The notes under the pieces were generated by a model, which worked only from the letters and a program-made list of their open reading frames with translations, had not been told where the DNA came from and searched no databases. Made by a program: the position numbers and the translations under genes. From assembly GCF_019924045.1 (NCBI RefSeq), contig NZ_JAHXBN010000014.1:124001-188000 (forward strand): DNA of 64,000 nucleotides, written 5' to 3'. Shown here in pieces: positions 26,271 through 34,159 of this stretch; the first letter of the stretch is position 1; every line of letters begins with the position of its first letter. The stretch is from Dyadobacter fermentans. GTDB taxonomy: Bacteria; Bacteroidota; Bacteroidia; Cytophagales; Spirosomataceae.

Positions 26271-26909
26271 ATGAAGCATTTTACCCGCACAGCATTGCTG
26301 GCATTACTCCTGATTCCAGCGCTGACTTTCGCCCAGCAAACCGAGGAGCAGCAAGTCAAGAAAACATTTGACGACTACAAATCAGCGATCCTGAATGACA
26401 AGGGCGAGGAGGCTGTTGAAAAGGTGGATACAAAGACGATTACCTATTACGGCGATATACTCGAAAAGGTAAAAACGGCCGATTCGCTGACGATCGATAA
26501 GCTTTCTCTGATGGACAAACTCATGGTGCTGATCATTCGCCATCGCATTTCCAAAGACGAGATACTGACCACAAACGGCAAGCAACTGCTGGTAACGGCC
26601 ATTAAAATGGGGATGGTGGGGAAGAGCTCGGTGATGAATAACGAGGTAGGCGCAGTGAAAGTAAACGGCAATTTCGCTACGGGCGAACTGCTGGTGCGGG
26701 GGCAGAAGACGCCTTTATCGTTCGAATTCAACAAAGAAAACGGGACCTGGAAGCTCGATCTCACGGCGGTGTTCCCGGCGGGCGAGGCGGCGTTTCGCCA
26801 AATGGTAAAACAAAGCGGCGAGCCTGAAAATGAATATTTGCTCTCATTGATCGAACTGACTTCGGGTAAGGAGCCTGGCGCAGATGTCTGGGTGCCCGTT
26901 CGGCGATGA
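26271..26909 (+). CDS. Secreted protein, NTF2-like appearance
   Basis: The 212-aa protein has a clear signal peptide (MKHFTRTALLALLLIPALTFAQ). The early EEQQVKKTFDDYKSAILNDKGEEAVEKV looks like the first helices of SnoaL/NTF2-like secreted proteins, here quoted as EEQQVKKTFDDYKSA. The later NGTWKLDLTAVFP fits the last strands of that fold. It has no catalytic assignment. It lies 88 bp after the previous unknown gene and could be cotranscribed with it. Confidence 0.7.
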   Translation: MKHFTRTALLALLLIPALTFAQQTEEQQVKKTFDDYKSAILNDKGEEAVEKVDTKTITYYGDILEKVKTADSLTIDKLSLMDKLMVLIIRHRISKDEILTTNGKQLLVTAIKMGMVGKSSVMNNEVGAVKVNGNFATGELLVRGQKTPLSFEFNKENGTWKLDLTAVFPAGEAAFRQMVKQSGEPENEYLLSLIELTSGKEPGADVWVPVRR

Positions 26910-26940
26910 AGCTACGTCAAATGTATTTTTGCATGTCATC

Positions 26941-27000
26941 CCGAGTGGAGTCGAAGGAACAGTGCGATAACGTTCGCAACGATCTTTCTACTCCGCTCGG
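26941..27000. repeat. REP-like palindrome (CCGAGTGGAGTCGAAGGA type)
   Basis: The 20-bp arms 26941-26960 and 26981-27000 are imperfectly complementary (CCGAGTGGAGTCGAAGGAAC versus a near complement) and are separated by 20 nt. The motif TGTCATCCCGAGTGGAGTC is a dispersed palindrome type seen in many Bacteroidota genomes. It lies between convergent genes and may act as a transcript end. Confidence 0.6.
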
Positions 27001-27028
27001 ATTGAAATTGGATCTGATACAAACGCTT

Positions 27029-28396
27029 TCACACAATAGGCGCTTCCTCCTCGGGTACACGCGGTTGCGCGGGCACGCCTGCGAGGCGCTGTAACACGTG
27101 CGCCACCACGGGCCGGCTGCTGAACAGGTAGGCGTGATGGTTCATGAGGAAATGCCTGTCCCAGAAAGTGTTCAGTAGTTTAATGCCGCTGTAATCGCCT
27201 TCCCTGGCTCGGGCCATGGCATTGTCCTCGTTGTCGAGGAAACCATAATAGAGCGGGTCCGCTCCCGGGCCGGCGTCCTGTTTGATAATATCCAGCACAT
27301 TATAGAAGTTGAAACCGCCTTCGAGTTTCAAGTTAGGGTCCTTTTTGAAGATTTCGTCGCCGTAGCTACCCAGGTTGCGGAAGTCGGCAGTCAGGCCTTC
27401 GGCGTCGGGTTGGGGATCGAAGTTGGCGGTATTTGCATTGAGGTTAAACTGTTTGGAGCTCACATACAGCAGGTAATCGCTGGGGTCGTAGTAAATGTGG
27501 ACGTGCTTGGCCAGCAGCTTCAACGGCGTATAGTTGTAGTGAAAATGTGGGCCTTTGAATTTCCTGCGCATGTTTCGCAGCTGTACACCTCCCTGCTGTA
27601 CGGCGAGGTGCGTTACGTCGGGCGCCATAAGGAATATATTTTCGAAAATGCCGGTCGGAATGCTATGGCCTTCTCCGGGGTTGATCATGCCGTTCAGCAG
27701 CTGATGCCCGAATGAATGCACAGCCAGGTTGAGCGTCTTGCCCGCTTCTTTCAGCTTTCGGGAAAGGACTTCAAAGTACTCAAACAACCCGTTCCGGGTG
27801 AACTGCTCGCCATAGCCGATCGAGCGGTCGTCGGCCTTTTTACGCCATCCGTACGACGGCCATCCGAAGTACAACACATTGGCCACGCTGTTTTCGGGGT
27901 GGGCAAAATAGCTTTGTACGAACTGCGGCGCGAGTTCCAGTTTGAGGCCGGGTTCCCAATCGAAGCCATGGATGTAAACAAAAACGTGCTTGCGCGACTC
28001 CGGCAGCCGGCTCGCGGCCTGCGTCACGCCGGTAGCCCATACCTCGGGGAAAAGCTCCGTTACCCTGAAATCGCGGTCGGGTGAGGGAGGCAGGTTCGCA
28101 AAGAACAGTTTATCGGGCGCATCGGCCATATCAATAACGGGAATGCCTGCTTTCTGCTGCCGGTAGCAGATAAAGAAATGCGATTGATCAAGAGCCGACA
28201 AGCCCGAATAGGCATCGAGCTCCACTTTGTTTCCGATCACTTTGGTGCCGTCACTGGTAATATGCCATAACGCGCGCCCGTCGTATTCGGCGCTGATAAC
28301 AGTCACTTTGGAGCCTCGTTTAAAAAAGGGCCGCGGGCCGTTCGGGCCGGGGCGCTGCGATTGCTGGTCGAGGTTATCGCTGATAATGCCTTCCAT
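27029..28396 (-). CDS. Alpha/beta hydrolase (DUF900-like)
   Basis: The 455-aa protein without signal peptide has an N-terminal region of about 110 residues of unknown fold. An alpha/beta-hydrolase core follows: oxyanion region KHVFVYIHGFDW and nucleophile elbow AVHSFGHQ, where the usual first Gly is His. It resembles DUF900 esterase-like proteins. The catalytic acid and His are not securely placed. Its substrate is unknown and the gene stands alone. Confidence 0.7.
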   Translation of the reverse strand: MEGIISDNLDQQSQRPGPNGPRPFFKRGSKVTVISAEYDGRALWHITSDGTKVIGNKVELDAYSGLSALDQSHFFICYRQQKAGIPVIDMADAPDKLFFANLPPSPDRDFRVTELFPEVWATGVTQAASRLPESRKHVFVYIHGFDWEPGLKLELAPQFVQSYFAHPENSVANVLYFGWPSYGWRKKADDRSIGYGEQFTRNGLFEYFEVLSRKLKEAGKTLNLAVHSFGHQLLNGMINPGEGHSIPTGIFENIFLMAPDVTHLAVQQGGVQLRNMRRKFKGPHFHYNYTPLKLLAKHVHIYYDPSDYLLYVSSKQFNLNANTANFDPQPDAEGLTADFRNLGSYGDEIFKKDPNLKLEGGFNFYNVLDIIKQDAGPGADPLYYGFLDNEDNAMARAREGDYSGIKLLNTFWDRHFLMNHHAYLFSSRPVVAHVLQRLAGVPAQPRVPEEEAPIV

Positions 28397-28569
28397 AAGA
28401 GGTGGTTGTTTTAAGGATCGAGGTAGTTCTACAAGTTAACTAGTATCGCTGATCTACTCAATCGTTTGTTATTTACCGGTAGACCGTTTGTGGAATATGT
28501 TATTAACGAAAAATACATGTGTGGCACGGTTTTCGCATATTCATTGGCATAACCATCCAAACACCAAAG

Positions 28570-29031
28570 ATGAAAGCTCTTATTTCGATGTTATTGGCTG
28601 CCTCTATGCTGGCGGCTTGTAACACGCAGTCAGACAAGCAGGAAGCACTCTTGAAATCACAGCAAAAAACCATCGATTCAATGCGTGTGGCCATGGAAAA
28701 GCAGGCCATTATAGATTCAATGAACGCCCTGCAAGCTCAGCGTCAGGAAGCGGAAAAGTGGGAAGATCTTGAGAAAACTGAGGCAACAAACCACACTCAC
28801 ACTGCGGCAAGCGCTCCGGCTCCCGCTGTTGCACAGGCTCCGGCTAAAAAGAAATGGAGCCACACGGCCAAAGGTGCACTGGTAGGAGCAGGCACCGGGG
28901 CCATTACCGGCGCGATCGTGAACAAGAAGCGTGTAGAGGGCGCATTGATCGGCACGGTGATTGGCGCGGGTGTAGGTGCAGGTACGGGCGCAATCGTTGA
29001 CCATACCGTGAAAAAACGTCAGCAACAATAA
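28570..29031 (+). CDS. Glycine-zipper outer-membrane lipoprotein
   Basis: The 153-aa protein has a lipobox (SMLAAC) at the end of a short signal. A coiled-coil-prone segment follows (about 25-75: EALLKSQQKTIDSMRVAMEK), then an Ala/Pro linker and a C-terminal YMGG/glycine-zipper domain with repeated GxxxG (GALVGAGTGAITGAIV, GALIGTVIGAGVGAGTGAIV). Such proteins insert into or pack against the outer membrane and are often stress-induced. The start at 28570 places the lipobox correctly. A strong terminator follows. Confidence 0.85.
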   Translation: MKALISMLLAASMLAACNTQSDKQEALLKSQQKTIDSMRVAMEKQAIIDSMNALQAQRQEAEKWEDLEKTEATNHTHTAASAPAPAVAQAPAKKKWSHTAKGALVGAGTGAITGAIVNKKRVEGALIGTVIGAGVGAGTGAIVDHTVKKRQQQ

Positions 29032-29054
29032 TCACATACGCTATATAGATTCGA

Positions 29055-29084
29055 TTGCCGGCCGTAAAGGCCGGCAATTTTTTT
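29055..29084 (+). terminator. Rho-independent terminator
   Basis: A perfect 9-bp GC-rich stem (29055-29063 with 29069-29077) with a 5-nt loop is followed by seven T. It lies 24 bp after the lipoprotein gene. Confidence 0.85.
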
Positions 29085-29092
29085 ATGCCTGC

Positions 29093-30574
29093 TCATTTCA
29101 CGGGTACAGGTACCAGCATGGGTGCTTTGCCATGTCTCGGCAGCCTGTATACGTCGCCATTAGCGGTGGAAAAGTAAATGAACGATTCCGACGGTTTACG
29201 ACCGTGGCCATCTGCCCATATCGCATAAAAGCCGTCTTGCGCGTGTATGGGCCTGCGTACGTAAGAGTGGTTCATGGGGCTGTTCCGGGTCAGTTGCCTT
29301 TCCAGGCCCCATTGCTTCCCGCCATCGTCGCTCCGCCACATGGCCACTTCTCCCCCCGGATTGTAGGCCTGCGGGCCATCGACGCTGGGCCCGACGACCC
29401 GCCAGCTGTTTTTGGAAATGTGATATACCGACCCCATGTCGTAATTGTTGTCGGAAGTGGTCACCATGTGATGTTCCCACCCCTGGCCGCTCGGCCGGTA
29501 TATTGTCCATTCCCGCGGGCCATTGGCCGGACCCGCTTCGTAGCCTTTACTGGCGATGACGAGGATAGCAGGTTTGTTTTGCTGGTCGAAAGTAATGTCG
29601 AGCAGGTAGCAGTTCCGCTTTTCACTCGCATAATCGTGTACGGTGGCCAGGTTGCGAGGGCTGGTTAATGGCAATTGCGCCGTTTCGCCCGAGATATTCT
29701 GCCAGGTTTTTCCAAAATCCGATGTTTCGAGGTAATGCAGGTTGGTCCGGTAGTTAAGTCCTTTGCCCTTGGGATGGTAGTCAAATGCCACGCCGATCTT
29801 TCCGTTCCGCTCCGCAGTAATCTGGTAATGCCCTTCCTCGATATGCGCGAGCACTTTCCATTCGTTCCAATGCGCGCCATCGGTGGTGGTATTGTAGCCG
29901 ATCACCCGCTGGCCGGCCTTGTTGTATTTGGTAAAAAGCGCGATAAAACCTTTTCCTTTGATGTGGTAAACCTGAAAATAGGAGAAGTTGGTAAATGGCT
30001 GCGCCCTGCCATCGACTATTTCCGTGGCATTCACCCGTTCGAAATCGCCGATATCGAAGGGTTTCCTGCTTTTGTGAATGTAGGAAGGGCGTGAAATGCC
30101 GTGAGACGTTGAGAAAATCCAGATATAGCCGCGGTCGTCGATCGAAATCACAGGGTTATCGTGCGCGTCGGTCGTTTTCTTGTCGAGAACAGTCAGCGGG
30201 TTGGCTACTTTACTCGTTCTGTGATCGAAATAGGAGACATTGTGCAGCAATGTGGAATTGGCGCTGTCGGTACCTCCGAAACAGAAAAATGTCTTATCAA
30301 CCTGTCTCGCATAAATGGCAAACGGCCGGTGATTGGCCGGGTAAACCGCCAGTCCGCCGCTGTATTTGTAAACATATTCATCGTTCGAAGGCTGGTTCAT
30401 GTACCAGATTCCGCGGAAGCCATTGGCTCTTTTCATCACAATTTCCGCTTCTGCGAAACGGCCGTCGGTGGTCTGGGCGAGGGTGGTGGTGGATGGGGTG
30501 ATGTATGTTAAAAAGGTCAGGGAAGTCAGGAAGGTCAGGTATTGTTTCGGAACCGGGCCGGATTTTGCTGTCAT
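29093..30574 (-). CDS. Secreted BNR-repeat (sialidase-fold) protein
   Basis: The 493-aa protein is read from 30574. The N-terminus is an odd signal-like segment made of repeated LTFLT units (YLTFLTSLTFLTYI) ending TTTLAQ. The body is a BNR-4-type beta-propeller with ISIDDRGYIWIFSTSHG, TTDGAHWNEWK, ETSDFGKTWQNISG and MWRSDDGGKQWGLE, the last two being Asp-box repeats. Such secreted propellers act as sialidases, rhamnosidases or uronyl lyases; the catalytic residues cannot be assigned. It is probably exported and acts on glycans. Confidence 0.8.
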   Translation of the reverse strand: MTAKSGPVPKQYLTFLTSLTFLTYITPSTTTLAQTTDGRFAEAEIVMKRANGFRGIWYMNQPSNDEYVYKYSGGLAVYPANHRPFAIYARQVDKTFFCFGGTDSANSTLLHNVSYFDHRTSKVANPLTVLDKKTTDAHDNPVISIDDRGYIWIFSTSHGISRPSYIHKSRKPFDIGDFERVNATEIVDGRAQPFTNFSYFQVYHIKGKGFIALFTKYNKAGQRVIGYNTTTDGAHWNEWKVLAHIEEGHYQITAERNGKIGVAFDYHPKGKGLNYRTNLHYLETSDFGKTWQNISGETAQLPLTSPRNLATVHDYASEKRNCYLLDITFDQQNKPAILVIASKGYEAGPANGPREWTIYRPSGQGWEHHMVTTSDNNYDMGSVYHISKNSWRVVGPSVDGPQAYNPGGEVAMWRSDDGGKQWGLERQLTRNSPMNHSYVRRPIHAQDGFYAIWADGHGRKPSESFIYFSTANGDVYRLPRHGKAPMLVPVPVK

Positions 30575-30671
30575 AGGGTAGGTGGTGTAACTGGTGATCA
30601 CATAGTTACTAAAACCGGTAATGGCAGTTTTGCTACTGATAGCCAAGTGTAGAATACGCTTCTGTCTTTTA

Positions 30672-30718
30672 TTTTACCTTGTAATTATAACACTTACTGT
30701 TAGATTTACAAGGTAAAA
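30672..30718. promoter_or_regulatory. 13-bp inverted repeat operator-like site
   Basis: TTTTACCTTGTAA (30672-30684) and TTACAAGGTAAAA (30706-30718) are perfectly complementary with a 21-nt spacer. Each arm contains a TACCTTG promoter-like box, so the site could fire in both directions or be bound by a dimeric regulator. It directly precedes the short frame at 30719. Confidence 0.5.
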
Positions 30719-30820
30719 ATGCTTGTATATCCGGGTAAAGAAAGGTTTCCGCTGGCGAAGGACGTTACGGCCATTCCACTGTCCGAAATGGTTACTGAAT
30801 TACTCAATTTAAAAATATAA
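30719..30820 (+). CDS. Possible small protein (33 aa)
   Basis: An ATG right after the inverted repeat opens a 33-codon frame (MLVYPGKERFPLAKDV...ELLNLKI) that stops 6 bp before the methyltransferase start. Codon use is like that of real genes and the spacing suggests translational coupling. It could be a genuine small protein, a leader peptide, or the remnant of a larger gene. I do not recognise it. Confidence 0.35.
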   Translation: MLVYPGKERFPLAKDVTAIPLSEMVTELLNLKI

Positions 30821-30826
30821 CGCCTT

Positions 30827-31591
30827 ATGGCCTGGAACCCGGAAGTTTATAGTCAATTCAAATCGGAGCGCTCAGCGCCGTTTTACGACTTGCTGGCATT
30901 GTTGAAAGTGCGGCCGGGATTGAAGGCGATCGACTTGGGATGCGGCACCGGGGAACTGACGGCCAAACTGGCCGACGCCTTGCCGGAATCGTACGTACTG
31001 GGCGTCGATTCCTCGCAGGAAATGCTCGGCAACTCGCAGAAACCGGATGGCAGTACTTTGAATTTTGAATGGATTACCATTCAAAAGCAGCTGGAAAAGG
31101 TGCAACAATGGGACGTCGTGTTTTCCAATGCCGCCTTGCAATGGGTCCCCGGCCACGAAGCGTTGTTTCCCCAAATTATTAGCAAAATAAAACCCGGCGG
31201 GCAGCTGTTGGTACAAATGCCGGCCCAGCATCACAACCTGACTAACCGCTTGCTCAATGAACTTGCCGGACGGGAGCCTTATGCGGCGGTTTATGCCGGC
31301 TGGAACCGGTTATCGCCCGTACTGGAACCCGATCAATATGCGCAGCTCCTTTTCGAAAACGGAGGCAAAGCCATGCAGGTTTTTGAGAAAATATATCCGC
31401 TGATTTTGAAAGATGTGGACGCGCTGCTGACCTGGGTCTCCGGCACGGCCCTCATTCCCTACCTCGAACGCCTGCCGGAAGCGTTAAAAGCCCCATTTCT
31501 CGAAAATTACAAGGCAATGCTGAACACCCATTTCCCCAAAGAACCTGTTTTTTACCCCTTCAAGAGAATATTGATAGGAGCGGAGTTTTGA
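30827..31591 (+). CDS. tam: Trans-aconitate 2-methyltransferase-like SAM methyltransferase
   Basis: The 254-aa class I methyltransferase has SAM motif I AIDLGCGTGELTAKLA (about 35-50), GVDSSQEML and the post-motif FSNAALQWVPGHEALFPQI. The opening MAWNPEVYSQFKSERSAPFYDLL matches Tam (WNP..Y..F..ER). E. coli Tam methyl-esterifies trans-aconitate, an inhibitor of aconitase. The family is large, so the precise substrate is likely but not certain. It follows the possible small frame by 6 bp. Confidence 0.8.
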   Translation: MAWNPEVYSQFKSERSAPFYDLLALLKVRPGLKAIDLGCGTGELTAKLADALPESYVLGVDSSQEMLGNSQKPDGSTLNFEWITIQKQLEKVQQWDVVFSNAALQWVPGHEALFPQIISKIKPGGQLLVQMPAQHHNLTNRLLNELAGREPYAAVYAGWNRLSPVLEPDQYAQLLFENGGKAMQVFEKIYPLILKDVDALLTWVSGTALIPYLERLPEALKAPFLENYKAMLNTHFPKEPVFYPFKRILIGAEF

Positions 31592-31625
31592 ATCAAGGGT
31601 AACAGGATAAGTCTTTTCTTTTTTG

Positions 31626-31633
31626 TAAATTTG
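31626..31633 (+). promoter_or_regulatory. TAnnTTTG box at the start codon of the antitoxin gene
   Basis: TAAATTTG exactly matches the Bacteroidota -7 consensus and ends 4 bp before ATG 31638. Transcription would start at or near the A of the start codon, implying a leaderless or nearly leaderless message. No good -33 TTG lies at the expected distance. Confidence 0.4.
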
Positions 31634-31637
31634 AGAT

Positions 31638-31850
31638 ATGGACACGCTCTTGATCAACATATTGGATCCCAAAGCCACCAAGCTCCTGAAAGACCTGGAA
31701 GAAATGGAATTGATTTCCATTCAAAAGCCCTCCGAAGATGGTTTTGTTTCCGTTCTGAAAAAGCTTCGTTCTATTTCTGACTCAACTCCGACGCTAGAAG
31801 AAATCACAGCCGAAGTTGAATCAGAAAGGAAGAAGCGGTATGACAAATAA
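31638..31850 (+). CDS. Antitoxin-like partner of second PIN toxin
   Basis: The 70-aa acidic, helical protein (LLKDLEEMELISIQ...) ends in TPTLEEITAEVESERKKRYDK. The ITAEV-x-x-x-R tail is shared with the antitoxin-like gene at 16271, though the rest differs. It overlaps the PIN gene by 11 bp. The N-terminal ILDPKATKLLKDLEEM pattern is common in small Bacteroidota antitoxins. Function is inferred from coupling to the PIN gene. Confidence 0.75.
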   Translation: MDTLLINILDPKATKLLKDLEEMELISIQKPSEDGFVSVLKKLRSISDSTPTLEEITAEVESERKKRYDK

Positions 31851-32259
31851 GCCTCAGCGAATCATTATTGATACTAATCTTTGGGTTAGCTTTCTTATTT
31901 CCGGCAATGTGAAGTTGGAAGACTTGTTATTTGCCCAAAAAGTATCCCTCATTTTTAGTGAAGAACTCGTGCAGGAGTTTGTCAGCGTTACTGGTCGTCC
32001 TAAGTTTGCCAGGTACTTCAATCTACAAACGGTGGAAGAGTTGCTTTCCGTGATCCATGAAGTCGCGACATTTGTACAAGTTACAACCACGGTCAGCATT
32101 TGCCGGGATCCCAAAGACGATTTTCTTCTCGCGCTGGCTCTTGATTCAAATGCCGACGTTCTGATCACCGGTGATTCAGATTTATTGGAACTGGAACAAG
32201 TTGGCGGAACGCGGATAATGACGTTGTCGAGCTTCCTTGATACGCAATACTATGCCTGA
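31840..32259 (+). CDS. PIN-domain ribonuclease toxin
   Basis: The 139-aa PIN domain has acidic residues in IIIDTNLWVSFL, EELVQEFVSVTGRPKF, CRDPKDDFLLALAL and ADVLITGDSDLLEL, the four usual metal-binding positions. ATG 31840 is preferred over an upstream in-frame start. It is a paralogue-like relative of the PIN gene at 16482. Its 3' end overlaps the convergent NmrA gene by 10 bp. Confidence 0.87.
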   Translation: MTNKPQRIIIDTNLWVSFLISGNVKLEDLLFAQKVSLIFSEELVQEFVSVTGRPKFARYFNLQTVEELLSVIHEVATFVQVTTTVSICRDPKDDFLLALALDSNADVLITGDSDLLELEQVGGTRIMTLSSFLDTQYYA

Positions 32260-33140
32260 TACGCCCCCGCGAACCGCTTCGCAAAGTCTTCCAGTTTGAA
32301 AGTACCTTTGATCTCCCCACGGTTTTTCCAGTAATCTTCCTGCATTCTGCCGCTTTGCAGCGCTTGCCCCATGTCGCGGTAAAGGCCGGCGAAGCTCTCG
32401 TTCAGGCCGGCTTGGAGCATGCCGTTGAAAGCGTCTTCGTCGGTGAAGGTAATCCAGGGCGTACCTTCTTTACCAACGGCCGCGCCCAGTATTGCGGCAA
32501 TTTCGGACGGGTGGCGCTCGTCGCTGGATATGTAGGTGATGGTTTGTGCTTCGGTAAACGGCGTGAGAAGTTGCTCCGTGGCTACTTTGGCAATGTCGTC
32601 GGTGTCAACGAGTACGAGTTTTTCCTCGGTGCCGCCGAAATTACTGCCGGCAATGCCCGCGTTTTTGATCAGGCCGATTTGCGCGTACAGGTTATTGAAG
32701 AAATAGGATGGGCGCAGGATTTTTACGTGTAACCCGGGCGTTTGCGCCAATTTTTCTTCCAGATAACCCAATGCATCGATCGGTCCCGCACCCTTCCGCA
32801 AATGTGCGCCTATGCTGCTCAGGAGCACGATGTTCGTGACACCGGCCGATTGAATGGCCTGCAAATATTTGTCTGCTACTTCCAGCTGGAATGCAGCGTA
32901 ATCCGCAACAGAGAAATCCGAAGGTATCATCAGGTAGGCGACATCGCCACCCTGAAATGCTGACGTGAGGAAGGTCGCGTCTTGTACCGAACCAATCGCC
33001 GCTTCGGCACCGAGGCTTTCGATCTGCGCTTTTTTATTTGCATTGCTGCTGATAACAACTACCTGATGGCCGGCTTTAACCAGATTTTGGGTAACGGGCA
33101 GGCTAATATTGCCAAGTGACCCTGTGATAATGTATTTCAT
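32250..33140 (-). CDS. NmrA-type NAD(P)-binding oxidoreductase
   Basis: The 296-aa protein has a Rossmann start (MKYIITGSLGNISLPVTQNL, variant GxxGxxG) and NmrA/TMR-like continuation (GSVQDATFL, VLLSSIGAH). It resembles QorB/YtfG-type NAD(P)H quinone reductases, which lie beside an HxlR/YtfH-type regulator in E. coli, and the same divergent layout is seen here. Substrate unknown. Its likely control is by the HxlR protein at 33219. Confidence 0.85.
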   Translation of the reverse strand: MKYIITGSLGNISLPVTQNLVKAGHQVVVISSNANKKAQIESLGAEAAIGSVQDATFLTSAFQGGDVAYLMIPSDFSVADYAAFQLEVADKYLQAIQSAGVTNIVLLSSIGAHLRKGAGPIDALGYLEEKLAQTPGLHVKILRPSYFFNNLYAQIGLIKNAGIAGSNFGGTEEKLVLVDTDDIAKVATEQLLTPFTEAQTITYISSDERHPSEIAAILGAAVGKEGTPWITFTDEDAFNGMLQAGLNESFAGLYRDMGQALQSGRMQEDYWKNRGEIKGTFKLEDFAKRFAGAYQA

Positions 33141-33151
33141 GTCTTTTCAAA

Positions 33152-33206
33152 TTGTTTTTTGATGGGACAAAGCTATATTTGTACTTACTTTTTGACAAGT
33201 ACTTAC
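33152..33206 (+). promoter_or_regulatory. hxlR promoter with repeated GTACTTAC operator
   Basis: TTG (33152-33154) and TATATTTG (33174-33181) are 19 nt apart, a textbook Bacteroidota promoter. The word GTACTTAC occurs at 33181-33188 and 33199-33206, 18 bp apart, straddling the expected transcription start. It is a likely operator for the HxlR regulator, which could also control the divergent gene. Confidence 0.6.
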
Positions 33207-33218
33207 CCGAGAGTATGT

Positions 33219-33605
33219 ATGACTAAAATCAAGGAAAACTCGACTTACAATGCGAACCGTGAGATTGTAATGCAGGAATGTCCGGTTACCTATGTGATGA
33301 ACAAGATCGGAGGCCACTGGAAACCGATCATTTTGTACCATCTTTTGGCGGGTAGCAAGCGTTACAGCGAGATTAAGAAGGCCATGCCGCACATTACCGA
33401 AAAGATGCTCATTCAGCATTTGAAACAGCTGGAAACCGACCGCTTGCTTATTCGTGAGGCTAAGCCCGTGGTGCCGCCGTATGTTACCTACACGCTCACT
33501 GACGGCGGCAGGGAGCTGGAATCGGTGATCAACGCGATGGCAGAATGGGCGTACCGGGACATGAAACGGAATAACCAGCCGGAAGCGGCAGAAATGGCTG
33601 CATGA
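33219..33605 (+). CDS. HxlR-family transcriptional regulator
   Basis: The 128-aa winged-helix protein has an early CPVTYVMNKIGGHWKPIIL, the standard HxlR opening; its conserved Cys is the redox or electrophile sensor in YodB-type members. KRYSEIKKAMPHITEKMLIQHL is the recognition region. The start at 33219 gives the usual length, with a promoter at 33152-33181. It probably controls the divergent NmrA-type oxidoreductase in response to quinones or aldehydes. Confidence 0.9.
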   Translation: MTKIKENSTYNANREIVMQECPVTYVMNKIGGHWKPIILYHLLAGSKRYSEIKKAMPHITEKMLIQHLKQLETDRLLIREAKPVVPPYVTYTLTDGGRELESVINAMAEWAYRDMKRNNQPEAAEMAA

Positions 33606-33695
33606 GCGTCGGGCAAAGTTTTGATGTAATTAGATTTGCCTGCTGACACACAGTTGTCAGCGGCCCGACTATCTTGCACCGAAAACAGACCAGCT

Positions 33696-34109
33696 ATGAA
33701 AGTCCATACCACCAATTACGAAAACACGTTCATCGAGGTTGCCGACGACTGCCCTGCGGCGGGTGGCGAAATACCGCCGATGAAGGGCGAATCCAAAACC
33801 GTGGCCGGTATCCAGTATGAAATGATTAGTAAAAACCCTTATAAATTCACGTCCGACGATGTGCTGTTCAAGGTTTTTGCGGAAAGAAAGGACCTTACCG
33901 AAAGCGAGCTGGAAGAGGCCCGTAAGCAGTTTTTTTCAAAAGGCCAGGCGTGCATGCGTTGCTCACCGTTGACCAAGCGCTACGGCTGGGGTGTTCACAA
34001 CGACGAGAGCGGGAAAATCGCGTTGTACGCATGTGATAGTCCTGAGTACAAAGAGTTTACCCGGCACAGCGGCATGAAAACGGTAAAGGCGATGAAATCG
34101 AGCCGGTAG
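33696..34109 (+). CDS. DUF6157-like protein
   Basis: The 137-aa cytoplasmic protein opens HTTNYENTFIEVADDCP and contains KTVAGIQYEMI, the pattern of DUF6157. It is common in Bacteroidota and Firmicutes and has no known function. A later pair of cysteines (ACMRCSPLTKRYGWG) may bind metal or be redox-active. It stands alone after hxlR. Confidence 0.8.
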   Translation: MKVHTTNYENTFIEVADDCPAAGGEIPPMKGESKTVAGIQYEMISKNPYKFTSDDVLFKVFAERKDLTESELEEARKQFFSKGQACMRCSPLTKRYGWGVHNDESGKIALYACDSPEYKEFTRHSGMKTVKAMKSSR

Positions 34110-34159
34110 CTTACGGGGAGATATTTGGTATATTTACGTTACTCCTCTAACCTGTACTC

